A DNA stretch of 12,442 bases from Acidulodesulfobacterium sp021802425 (GTDB lineage: Bacteria; SZUA-79; Acidulodesulfobacterales; Acidulodesulfobacteraceae). Position 1 is the first letter of the stretch; each line of letters begins with the position of its first letter. The position numbers and the translations under genes are program-made. The notes under the pieces were generated by a model. That model saw only the letters and a program-made list of their open reading frames with translations, was not told the origin of the DNA and ran no database searches. The stretch spans positions 1-12,442 of the forward strand of contig JAJZXJ010000028.1 of NCBI GenBank assembly GCA_021802425.1. Direction: 5' to 3'. This document shows, one piece after another, positions 1 through 6,999 of this stretch.

Positions 1-1
1 T

Positions 2-2389
2 GAATTTAAACTAATCCTGTTTATTGCCCTGTCGGTATTTGCCGTATTTTACGCCCCGTCTAAGGCAAATGCCAAAGTAATCGTTTTAAAAGCCGAGAAA
101 AAAGCTAAGAAAGTGAAAAGGACGCCTTTTACCGTGTCAAAGATTAAAAAGAAGGCTATTGATGCAACGAAATCGCCTATGAACTCTATCGAGACGATAT
201 TAAATCAAGCGCCTTCTATACACGCCAGCACGAGCGGCCCTAATAATATTCGTGCGCGTGTCGAGTTAAGAGGCTTTGGCACCGGCGAGGTTGCCCAAAC
301 CTTTGACGGCGTTCCTATTAACAATATGTTTGACGGCAATTCAGCCAATTATATGGATGTCAGGAATAATGTTCCGTTTACGCTCGGCGATATTTCAGGG
401 GTTGGGATTTATTACGGCGTAAATAATCCAAGCGTTGATTCCTTTGACTCCCTTGGCGGCACGATAAATTATGAACCTTTGATGCCGACCGGCAAATTTA
501 ACGCTCATATATTTGGCGGCTACGGGTCTTTTGCCACAAGGACTTACGGATTCGATATTAATACGGGCAAGCTCTGGGAAGGCATTAGAATGTATTTAAA
601 GGTATCAAGAGACGACGCAAACGACTGGTATAACGGTTCGGCTTACCCAAACAGGCTCCATTCATATTATATGTCTCTTATTAAGCCGTATAACAACAAC
701 AGATCGCATATTTCATTCATTTTTATGAGGAATGACGATTATGCAAACGACCCTCACCTTGTTCCGGTGCCGCTGCTTAACCAGTTCGGCTATAGCTGGG
801 GATGGCCCACTTCCGTTGAAAATGCGCAGGCTTATAACCAGGAGTATTATGCCATACTCGGCTGGAAGGCTTATATAAACAGGGATCTTACTTTTAACAA
901 TAAGAGTTTTTACTTTAATGAAAATATGGCAAAAAATCTTTATATAAATCCTGCATGCCATACAAGCGCCGCAAGCGCGGGAATCAGCACGGCGTCATGC
1001 GACATACCTTCAAGCATCTATATTAACGGCGTGCAGCCTTATGCATTAGGTTTCGGCAGCGGAAACTGGTCGTTAACACCTGTTCCCACCGCCACTTATA
1101 ATCCGAATCCGCAGTTTCTTGACGGTCAAAATAGCGCTACGGCGATTGCAAACGGATTTACACCCGGATTTGCTTACGGAACGGATAACCATTATAAAGC
1201 CGTGAATGTAAGCCAGTTTGGCGATATTCCTATGGTTACCGTAAGACTTCCAAGAAATGTCCTTACGGTCGGCGGGCAATTCCTTTTTGGAACATATCAT
1301 AAATTAGAGTCGTTTTACGGAGAAAGCTTTGGACCTGTCGCACCTTTTTATAATATTAATAATAATCAGCACGGTACGGAAAATATGGATTCTGTCTATG
1401 CTCAGGACAAATTGGACATTATCCCCGATAAGTTATTTATCGAGCCGGGCGTTAAATATCAAGTAGTGGACATGACCGTTGCGACAAACGAAACATGGCC
1501 GGGCAATTATCCGTTCGGCGGAACGGTATCGGATACATTTACCGAAATAGAACCTACAATAGGCTTGAGTTATAATCTTCTTCCAAACTGGAATTTTTAT
1601 GCAACTTACGGAAGAACGATGAAGGCTCCAAATTATACTGCTTACGAATCCGTGCTTACTTCTTATAACGGAACTAACTTTACCACTAACTTAAGCGGAG
1701 TAAAGCCCGAATATGTGACGGATTACGAGCTTGGAACAAGGTACAGGTTGGATAATCTTGAACTTTCGGCAAATGTGTATAAAGAAGACTTTTCCAATAC
1801 ATTCGGTACATATTTAAATACCGCAACGGAAGTTACCTATGAAACAAACGGCGGAAGGTCAAGGTATGAGGGTTTACAGCTCGAGGGGCAATACGATTTC
1901 AGCCGTCATCTAAATGTTTTTGCAAACTATTCGTTAAATACCGGAAAGTTTATTTCTACTTATTCCGGTCCTGCAGGAAATGTTTTACCGGGCGAAAATG
2001 TTCCGTTTATACCGAGGCATCTTGCAAATATCGGCGTGGACGAAAACTATTATAATATAGACGCAAGGTTGTGGGGGACATACACGGGCGAGCAGTTCGT
2101 AGAAGATATAAACGGGAATCCTACGAGCGCGTTTCACCTTGGCGGTTACTGGCTGTTTAATTTAAATTTAAGCCGCTATTTTAACTTTAAAAAAATCGGC
2201 ATATTAAAAGAAGCCGACCTTAAAGGTATGAAACTCAGCCTATCCATTGACAATATTTTAAACAGACGGTATCTTACCGGCGCAATCCCGGGATTTGTCA
2301 GTACATACCCAAATTCAAACGCTATTTATGCCGAATATTTGCCCGGCATGCCCAGATTTTATTATGTGACGACATCATTTAAATTTTAA
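2..2389 (+). CDS. TonB-dependent outer-membrane receptor, 5' partial
   Basis: Outer-membrane beta-barrel receptor that takes up a scarce ligand using TonB energy. The frame is open to the left edge, so the start lies outside the window. A GTG at 113 is in frame but is not the true start: codons from position 2 encode a hydrophobic signal-peptide core (FKLILFIALSVFAVF) and a signal peptidase I site, SKANA|K, cut near 73/74. The mature N-terminus KVIVLKA could be a TonB box. A plug domain follows (ETILNQAPSI, VELRGFG, FDGVPINN, GGTINYEP), then a long barrel with alternating aromatic strands. It ends in the terminal strand YYVTTSFKF with the C-terminal Phe needed for BAM assembly. The ligand cannot be read from sequence. 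A terminator follows, and tonB-exbB-exbD begins 210 bp downstream, so they probably serve this receptor. The family call is firm; the substrate is unknown. Confidence 0.93.
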   Translation, partial: EFKLILFIALSVFAVFYAPSKANAKVIVLKAEKKAKKVKRTPFTVSKIKKKAIDATKSPMNSIETILNQAPSIHASTSGPNNIRARVELRGFGTGEVAQTFDGVPINNMFDGNSANYMDVRNNVPFTLGDISGVGIYYGVNNPSVDSFDSLGGTINYEPLMPTGKFNAHIFGGYGSFATRTYGFDINTGKLWEGIRMYLKVSRDDANDWYNGSAYPNRLHSYYMSLIKPYNNNRSHISFIFMRNDDYANDPHLVPVPLLNQFGYSWGWPTSVENAQAYNQEYYAILGWKAYINRDLTFNNKSFYFNENMAKNLYINPACHTSAASAGISTASCDIPSSIYINGVQPYALGFGSGNWSLTPVPTATYNPNPQFLDGQNSATAIANGFTPGFAYGTDNHYKAVNVSQFGDIPMVTVRLPRNVLTVGGQFLFGTYHKLESFYGESFGPVAPFYNINNNQHGTENMDSVYAQDKLDIIPDKLFIEPGVKYQVVDMTVATNETWPGNYPFGGTVSDTFTEIEPTIGLSYNLLPNWNFYATYGRTMKAPNYTAYESVLTSYNGTNFTTNLSGVKPEYVTDYELGTRYRLDNLELSANVYKEDFSNTFGTYLNTATEVTYETNGGRSRYEGLQLEGQYDFSRHLNVFANYSLNTGKFISTYSGPAGNVLPGENVPFIPRHLANIGVDENYYNIDARLWGTYTGEQFVEDINGNPTSAFHLGGYWLFNLNLSRYFNFKKIGILKEADLKGMKLSLSIDNILNRRYLTGAIPGFVSTYPNSNAIYAEYLPGMPRFYYVTTSFKF

Positions 2390-2444
2390 GCTTAATATCT
2401 AAATTATTTGATGTTTTTAATGAGTTAAACGAGTTAATATTTAT

Positions 2445-2493
2445 CCGCAGAAGCCGGATATAACCATATAACGGCTTTTGCGGAAACTTTTTT
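2445..2493 (+). terminator. Rho-independent terminator after the receptor gene
   Basis: A 12-bp stem, CCGCAGAAGCCG (2445-2456) with CGGCTTTTGCGG (2472-2483), pairs fully with one G-U wobble around a 15-nt AT-rich loop. AAAC and a run of six T (2488-2493) follow. It is the most GC-rich element in the gap, lies 56 bp after the receptor stop codon, and separates the receptor transcript from the tonB transcript. Confidence 0.85.
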
Positions 2494-2496
2494 AAA

Positions 2497-2552
2497 TTGT
2501 AACAAAAACTTAATATAACTGTAATAATTTTGTAATATTCATTTGATACAAT
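2497..2552 (+). promoter_or_regulatory. Candidate PhoB-type promoter of the tonB operon
   Basis: Four 7-mers sit at exact 11-bp steps: TTGTAAC (2497), ACTTAAT (2508), CTGTAAT (2519) and TTGTAAT (2530), each separated by 4 A/T bases. The last two form a 7-4-7 direct repeat matching the enterobacterial Pho-box consensus CTGTCAT-N4-CTGTCAT at 11 of 14 positions. A -10-like TACAAT (2547-2552) lies 10 bp after the last repeat, the spacing I recall for E. coli phoA. No good -35 is needed, as in activator-dependent promoters. The second repeat is poor (3 of 7) and the region is very AT-rich, so chance remains possible. I see no Fur-box-like palindrome here, although Fur is the usual regulator of TonB systems. 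Confidence 0.45.
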
Positions 2553-2599
2553 AAATTAAATTAAATTCAAATTGTTTATATTCATATTTCGAAAAATTT

Positions 2600-3325
2600 A
2601 TGGAAAATATTATAAAAGAATTTCCAGATAAAAATGCAAGATTAAAATATTCATTTATAATTGCTTTAATACTGGAAATAATGTTTTTGCTCCTTTTTGC
2701 CGAGATTTCTCTTATTGCCAAGCATTTTATGAAACCAGCCGCAAAGGTGAAGCCCTTACTCATCTCCGTCGTCAGTTTTCCGCATAAAAAAAGGGTTATA
2801 GTTCCGCCTAAAAAAATAGCGGTTCCTATTAAAAAGATAAAAAAGGTAATATATAAGAAGCCTGTAATAAAAAGAGTTATTAAGAAAGTTTTGATTAAAA
2901 AATCCATAAAACCCGCCCCCCTTAAAGTTCATCATGTTTCCGTTCCTATGCCTGCTCCGGTAGCGCCCGTAGCGCAGGTTGTTAAACATGCTGTCGTCGT
3001 TCACCATGCGCATAAAAAAATACCGGCAAGCATACTAGATAAATATTTCGGCGAAATCAAGGCAAAGGTTGTAGGGAATTTAGTTTATCCGTATTATGCA
3101 AGAAAAGAAGGGATGGAGGGATATGTAAATGTATTATTTAAGATTTTAAGAAATGGAGACCTGGTATTCGAAAAGATTGAAAAAGGTTCTCAATATGGGA
3201 CTTTAAACACATCTGCCATTAAAACCATAAAGATATCTGCGCCGTTTATGCCGTTTCCTAAGGGCATATCAAGAAATTCGTTAACTTTTCTAATAAAAAT
3301 ACATTTTAAATTAAAACGAAGATAA
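2600..3325 (+). CDS. tonB: TonB energy-transducing protein
   Basis: Inner-membrane-anchored periplasmic protein that carries proton-motive-force energy from ExbB-ExbD to outer-membrane receptors. The layout is classic: a short cytoplasmic N-terminus, one membrane anchor (about residues 18-40), a long extended linker (about 45-145), and a C-terminal TonB fold (about 150-241) with VVGNLVYPYYARKEGMEGYVNVLFKILRNG split by its usual strands and ending in FLIKIHF. The linker is rich in Lys, Val, Ile and Pro and has no Asp or Glu from residue 36 to 146. It also carries His clusters (H111, H112, H130, H135, H136, H138). Usual TonB linkers alternate Glu-Pro and Lys-Pro, so this one is unusually basic. 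The ATG has no good Shine-Dalgarno sequence. exbB follows 81 bp later. Confidence 0.9.
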   Translation: MENIIKEFPDKNARLKYSFIIALILEIMFLLLFAEISLIAKHFMKPAAKVKPLLISVVSFPHKKRVIVPPKKIAVPIKKIKKVIYKKPVIKRVIKKVLIKKSIKPAPLKVHHVSVPMPAPVAPVAQVVKHAVVVHHAHKKIPASILDKYFGEIKAKVVGNLVYPYYARKEGMEGYVNVLFKILRNGDLVFEKIEKGSQYGTLNTSAIKTIKISAPFMPFPKGISRNSLTFLIKIHFKLKRR

Positions 3326-3406
3326 AACAAGATTAAATTGTTTAATTGTTTAAAAAGGCAAATGGATAATTTTATATCAATTAAACCTTAAAAGGAGGAT
3401 ATGGTA

Positions 3407-4084
3407 ATGAATATATTTCACAGTTTAGGAGTATTATTTGACGGCGGTCCGCTTATGTATGTTATGCTTGTATTGCTTCTTGTCGCCATCACCGTTATTA
3501 TCGAAAGATTTTATTTTTTGCATAGCGTTATTAAAACAGGCTCGTCTTTTACCGAAGAGATTAAAAGTATTTTAAAAAGCGATAACGGGCTTAAAAAGGC
3601 AAAAGAATATTGCAACGAACATCCCGGAATATATTCTTCCCTTCTCTTAGTCGATTTTAACAATCTATGTTTAACTAAAGAGGAAAGGGACGAGGTCTTG
3701 ACGGAAGAGGCTATGAAGCATACAAGAGAGATGGAAAGATATATGTGGGTTTTAGATACATTAATCACAATGGCCCCCCTCTTAGGGCTTCTTGGAACTA
3801 TAATCGGGATTATGGTTTCGTTTAATGTAATAAGTAAAACAGGGGTATCGCATCCGACGGCCATTACCGGCGGGGTTGCTTTAGCCCTTTTAAATACGGC
3901 GGCAGGCCTTATTATTGCAGTACTTTGTTTAGGATTTTTTAATTACTTCCAGAATAAAATTATTTCGATTAAAAAGCAAATGGAATTTGTGGTATTGCAA
4001 TTTGAAAATTTTATTAAAAGAAATGAGTTGAAAGATAACAATAGTTTTAGCTCAAACGAAAAAAAGAAGGTGCAACTAGTTTAA
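3407..4084 (+). CDS. exbB: ExbB/TolQ/MotA-family proton channel subunit
   Basis: Inner-membrane subunit of the proton-driven TonB energiser. TM1 lies near residues 16-35, a cytoplasmic region follows, and TM2 and TM3 (about 120-142 and 155-182) carry the family core MAPLLGLLGTIIGIMVSF and ALALLNTAAGLIIAV. The GLLGT and NTAAG motifs line the ExbB pore around the ExbD helix. The first ATG is at 3401, but the strong AAGGAGG (3392-3398) is only 2 nt from it and 8 nt from the ATG at 3407, so I place the start at 3407 (225 aa). The position between tonB and exbD favours ExbB over TolQ or MotA. The C-terminal tail is Lys/Asn/Ser-rich. Confidence 0.92.
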   Translation: MNIFHSLGVLFDGGPLMYVMLVLLLVAITVIIERFYFLHSVIKTGSSFTEEIKSILKSDNGLKKAKEYCNEHPGIYSSLLLVDFNNLCLTKEERDEVLTEEAMKHTREMERYMWVLDTLITMAPLLGLLGTIIGIMVSFNVISKTGVSHPTAITGGVALALLNTAAGLIIAVLCLGFFNYFQNKIISIKKQMEFVVLQFENFIKRNELKDNNSFSSNEKKKVQLV

Positions 4085-4158
4085 AAAGATAATTAAAATA
4101 GATATATATAATTAATTTATATACTTGAGGAGGAGGCAGGGGTAAGACCCGATAAAAT

Positions 4159-4563
4159 ATGAAGCTTTTTAAAGAACAGGAAACCAAAAGAGCAAGAATC
4201 GAATTAATACCGATGATTGATACGATGTTTTTTCTTCTTGTATTTTTTATATTCGTAACTCTTTCGATGGTTCATCAAAAGGGGTTAAATGTTAAACTTC
4301 CGAATTCATCCCAGGGTTCTGCCGTAAAATTACACAATTTTGTGGTTACGCTCAAGAAAGACGGCTCGGTTTTTCTTAATAAAGAAAGGACAAGCCTTCA
4401 GAGTCTTCCGGCATTATTAAAGCAAAAGGTTACAAATAAAAAAGACCTCATAATTATTAACGGAGATAAAAAAATTTATTTAAAAAGGGTCGTTAAAACA
4501 ATAGATATTATAAAAAAGGACGGATTTTTAAGGGTTTCTATCGCCGTAAACCCTGTAAAATAA
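4159..4563 (+). CDS. exbD: ExbD/TolR-family biopolymer transport protein
   Basis: 134-aa partner of ExbB. A short cytoplasmic N-terminus leads into one transmembrane helix (about 17-37) with the signature ELIPMIDTMFFLLVFFI. Asp21 is the likely proton-carrying residue, matching Asp25 of E. coli ExbD. The rest is a small periplasmic domain (VKLPNSS, VVTLKKDGSVFLN, a helical segment, then RVSIAV) of normal family length. An in-frame TAA at 4153-4155 fixes the start at 4159. The strong AGGAGG (4131-4136) is oddly 22 nt upstream and no closer ribosome site is visible. Part of tonB-exbB-exbD. Confidence 0.92.
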   Translation: MKLFKEQETKRARIELIPMIDTMFFLLVFFIFVTLSMVHQKGLNVKLPNSSQGSAVKLHNFVVTLKKDGSVFLNKERTSLQSLPALLKQKVTNKKDLIIINGDKKIYLKRVVKTIDIIKKDGFLRVSIAVNPVK

Positions 4564-4575
4564 TTTAGCGCTTTA

Positions 4576-4608
4576 TGTTATAATCTAACCGTCGGCTTCG
4601 GTAAGATT
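4576..4608 (+). promoter_or_regulatory. Possible extended -10 promoter and stem-loop before the TIM-barrel gene
   Basis: TGTTATAAT (4576-4584) is a perfect extended -10 element, without a recognisable -35. It overlaps a hairpin whose arms AATCTAACCG (4582-4591) and CGGTAAGATT (4599-4608) pair with one A-A mismatch around a 7-nt loop. No T-run follows, so this is not a standard terminator. It could give the last two genes of the block separate expression from exbD. This is sequence inspection only. Confidence 0.3.
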
Positions 4609-4643
4609 AAATAACGAAATAAATAAAAAAATAGGGCGTTTAA

Positions 4644-5555
4644 GTGAATAACGGCAATCTTTGTTTTGGCGTAAATACCGATTCATTTTTTGGAATAGGG
4701 TTCGGACTTATAGGGAATAATGATCCCCGCGCTTTAGAATTAAAATTTAACCGATATTTTGAACTTTTAAATGAGTACCGCATACAAGCTGTCGAGATAA
4801 ACACCGAAATAGAGCAGTTATCCCCCGGATTTTTAGGAAAAATAATCGCCCCCATCATAAAATCTTCGGATGTTAAAGCGAATATTAAATCGGTTTCGGT
4901 ACACCTTCCTTATTTACAACTTAATCCGTCAAGCCTCCTTGAAGAATACAGAAAACTTTCTGTAGATTATATAATCAGGGTTATAAATGCCTGCAGGGAA
5001 TTAGAGGCATTGAACATAAGCGTCGGAAGATTTGTTCTTCATTTAACCTCCGAGTTTGAGGATTCTATAATGTTTTTTCCTATCGGGGAAGAAGATAAAA
5101 AGGCGCTTATCGTTAGCGCTATAAATCAGGCAAGGAAAAGTATGTCCGATATATTGGAAAAAACAGGTCTTAATCCCGGCATGTTTGCGTTGGAAAATCT
5201 TGAAGTTTTTCCGTTCGATTATCTATATCCCATAGTCAAAGAATACAATATCTCGATATGTTTCGATATAGGACACTGGGGATTAACCGGGTTTATGCCC
5301 CTCGAATTTATAGAAAAGTTTAAGCTCGAAAACATAAGCGAAATTCATATCCAGGACATGGTTTTGGAAAGACAGGGCTTAAGAATAACCGTCAGAAAAG
5401 AACATCGTGCGTTGGGAGACGGTATTTTAAGAGTCGATGAATTTTTTCATTATCTTAAAGATAAAAAATTCGGCGGTTCTTTAATTATAGAAAACAGGTC
5501 GGAAAAGGATTTAATAAAATCGCTAGAGTATCTTAAATCTAAAAACTTCATATAA
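4644..5555 (+). CDS. Sugar-phosphate isomerase/epimerase-type TIM-barrel protein
   Basis: 303-aa protein of the xylose-isomerase-like TIM-barrel superfamily (AP_endonuc_2 type), usually metal-dependent isomerases, epimerases or related hydrolases. Candidate metal and catalytic residues fall at barrel strand ends in the usual order: E51 (AVEINTE), H87 (SVHLPY), H133 (VLHLTS), E184 (FALENLE), D208 and H211 (CFDIGHWG), H235 and D238 (EIHIQD), H254 (KEHRALGDG) and E283 (LIIENR). The FDIGHWG and HIQD motifs are strong family marks. It starts at GTG with only a weak ribosome site. It sits 80 bp after exbD and 7 bp before the MFS gene, so it probably acts on what that transporter imports. The exact reaction cannot be told; DNA endonuclease IV is less likely, as its specific motifs are absent. 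Confidence 0.82.
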   Translation: MNNGNLCFGVNTDSFFGIGFGLIGNNDPRALELKFNRYFELLNEYRIQAVEINTEIEQLSPGFLGKIIAPIIKSSDVKANIKSVSVHLPYLQLNPSSLLEEYRKLSVDYIIRVINACRELEALNISVGRFVLHLTSEFEDSIMFFPIGEEDKKALIVSAINQARKSMSDILEKTGLNPGMFALENLEVFPFDYLYPIVKEYNISICFDIGHWGLTGFMPLEFIEKFKLENISEIHIQDMVLERQGLRITVRKEHRALGDGILRVDEFFHYLKDKKFGGSLIIENRSEKDLIKSLEYLKSKNFI

Positions 5556-5562
5556 AATAAAA

Positions 5563-6771
5563 TTGGGCAATAAAAACAACACATTTTTTACAATGCCCCT
5601 CCTGCTTTCTTCCGCGGGCATGTTTTTAGACGGGTATTCCTTAACCGTCATAGCATTTGCGATAATACTTATTAATCCCTATTTTCATTTAAATGCTCTC
5701 GGTTCCGGTTTGATAGTCGCTTCGGTTATTTTTGGCAGCGCGGCAGGAGCGCTGGTCGTCGGGTATTTCGGAGACATCTTTGGAAGGAAGTCGGTTTATG
5801 TTTTGAACATGGTAATTTTTGTCGTGTTTGGTCTTGTCTCCGCCGTTTCTTTTAATTTTTTAATGCTGTTTTTATCCCGCTTTATTATAGGCATTGCGGT
5901 AGGTGCGGATTATCCCGTATCTAATTCTTATATTACCGAGATAGCGCCGCAGGGGTTAAGGGGCAAGTATCTCGCATTTTCAGGACTTTCCTTTGGACTC
6001 GGTTCAATATTTTCTTCTCTCGTTTCGGCAGCGCTTTTTCCGTTTGGCACGGAAATGTGGAGGTTTATGCTTGGGATTGTTGTGATACCTGCTATTATAG
6101 TTATGTTTTTAAGGATTTCTATGCCTGAATCTGCAAGATGGCTCGATGTCAAAAATTTAGGAAATAAAATTTATATAAAAGGGATGTTTTCAAAGGTTCA
6201 TATTAAAAATACGCTATTATATTCGATTATATGGTTTTTATATGATATCGGGGCTTACGGCATAGGGCTTTTAATACCTTTAATTTTTAAAAAAACAGGT
6301 CTTATTTCAAATGAGGATAACGCTCTCGTTACATCATTAATCATTTTTGCGGGCATTATCAGTTCTATAGCGGGGCTGTTAAATATAGATAAAATCGGGA
6401 GAAAGGGTTTGCAGCTCATCGGTTTTATAGGGATGGCAATCGCGCTTTTTTCCCTGCCGTCCGTTTATAAAAGTTTAACCGGCATCATTTTAGTTATTTT
6501 TATTGCAGAAATTTTTAATTCCTTTGCGTCCCTTACCGTGGGGATTTTTCCGGCTGAGCTTTCGCACACATCTTTCAGGTCGTCGGCTTACGGTTTTTCG
6601 GCAATGATGGGGAAATTTGGGGCTATATGCGGGGTTTTGATTATGGTGTTTTTTGTGAAAGAAAATAAGGATTTTGGATATTATTTGATCGGAATTTTAA
6701 TGCTGACCGCCTTTTTATTAACTTTTTTTCTACCGGAGACTAAAAATAGGGAGATCGATGTTAATTTATAA
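5563..6771 (+). CDS. MFS transporter resembling phosphate:H+ symporters
   Basis: Inner-membrane transporter of about 12 helices, 402 aa. Family marks: the loop 2-3 motif GYFGDIFGRK (68-77), RFIIGIAVGADYPVS (106-120) with GLRGK after it, MPESARWL before the central loop, and a C-terminal PETK. Against the Pho84/PiPT phosphate group as I recall it, D23 (FLDGYSL), D116-Y117 (ADYP), W224/D228/Y232 (WFLYDIGAYG) and K351 (GKFGA) match key positions. The Gln and Asn ligands of PiPT do not appear kept (F144 and S323 there). Organic-anion carriers share part of this pattern, so substrate is open. The start is uncertain: TTG at 5563 has no ribosome site, and an in-frame ATG at 5593 would also keep TM1. 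It follows the TIM-barrel gene by 7 bp. Confidence 0.87.
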   Translation: MGNKNNTFFTMPLLLSSAGMFLDGYSLTVIAFAIILINPYFHLNALGSGLIVASVIFGSAAGALVVGYFGDIFGRKSVYVLNMVIFVVFGLVSAVSFNFLMLFLSRFIIGIAVGADYPVSNSYITEIAPQGLRGKYLAFSGLSFGLGSIFSSLVSAALFPFGTEMWRFMLGIVVIPAIIVMFLRISMPESARWLDVKNLGNKIYIKGMFSKVHIKNTLLYSIIWFLYDIGAYGIGLLIPLIFKKTGLISNEDNALVTSLIIFAGIISSIAGLLNIDKIGRKGLQLIGFIGMAIALFSLPSVYKSLTGIILVIFIAEIFNSFASLTVGIFPAELSHTSFRSSAYGFSAMMGKFGAICGVLIMVFFVKENKDFGYYLIGILMLTAFLLTFFLPETKNREIDVNL

Positions 6772-6858
6772 ACCACACCAATTCCGGAAACTAATTTTGC
6801 CGCAGGTTAATCTTTATTTATAGCAAACTTCCCTCTGACATTCGCTATTAAAATTTCC

Positions 6859-6886
6859 TTGACATAAATTTTATAAATTGTATAAT
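6859..6886 (+). promoter_or_regulatory. Near-consensus sigma70 promoter of the nitroreductase operon
   Basis: A perfect -35 TTGACA (6859-6864) and a perfect -10 TATAAT (6881-6886) lie 16 bp apart. The start of transcription should fall near 6893, leaving a leader of about 105 nt before the nitroreductase ATG. Such a strong promoter suggests the operon is normally held off by a repressor; the adjoining palindrome fits this. Confidence 0.8.
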
Positions 6887-6891
6887 TATAC

Positions 6892-6909
6892 ATACTAACC
6901 GTTTAGTAT
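6892..6909. promoter_or_regulatory. Palindromic operator, probably for the operon's TetR-family repressor
   Basis: ATACTAA-CCGT-TTAGTAT is an 18-bp inverted repeat with perfect 7-bp arms and a 4-bp centre. It begins 6 bp after the -10 hexamer, so it covers the predicted transcription start, where a bound repressor would block RNA polymerase. Length and form fit TetR-family operators, and a TetR-family gene is the third gene of this operon. The pairing of regulator and site is inferred. Confidence 0.65.
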
Positions 6910-6999
6910 ATAATTTAGGCATGTAAGTTTGAACCGCTTATAAATGAACTGTTATTGTTATTAAATATTAACTAATCTTTAAACAGGAGACAATCAATT

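Noticed and set aside
2543..2571. Alternative sigma70 promoter TTGATA-17-TTCAAA before tonB
   Set aside because: The -10 is poor; the TACAAT at 2547 with the upstream phased repeats is the better reading.
2539..3013. Minus-strand open frames opposite tonB with hydrophobic or Asn/Tyr-rich products
   Set aside because: They mirror the Lys/Val/Ile-rich tonB linker on the opposite strand; no ribosome site and no family-like motif.
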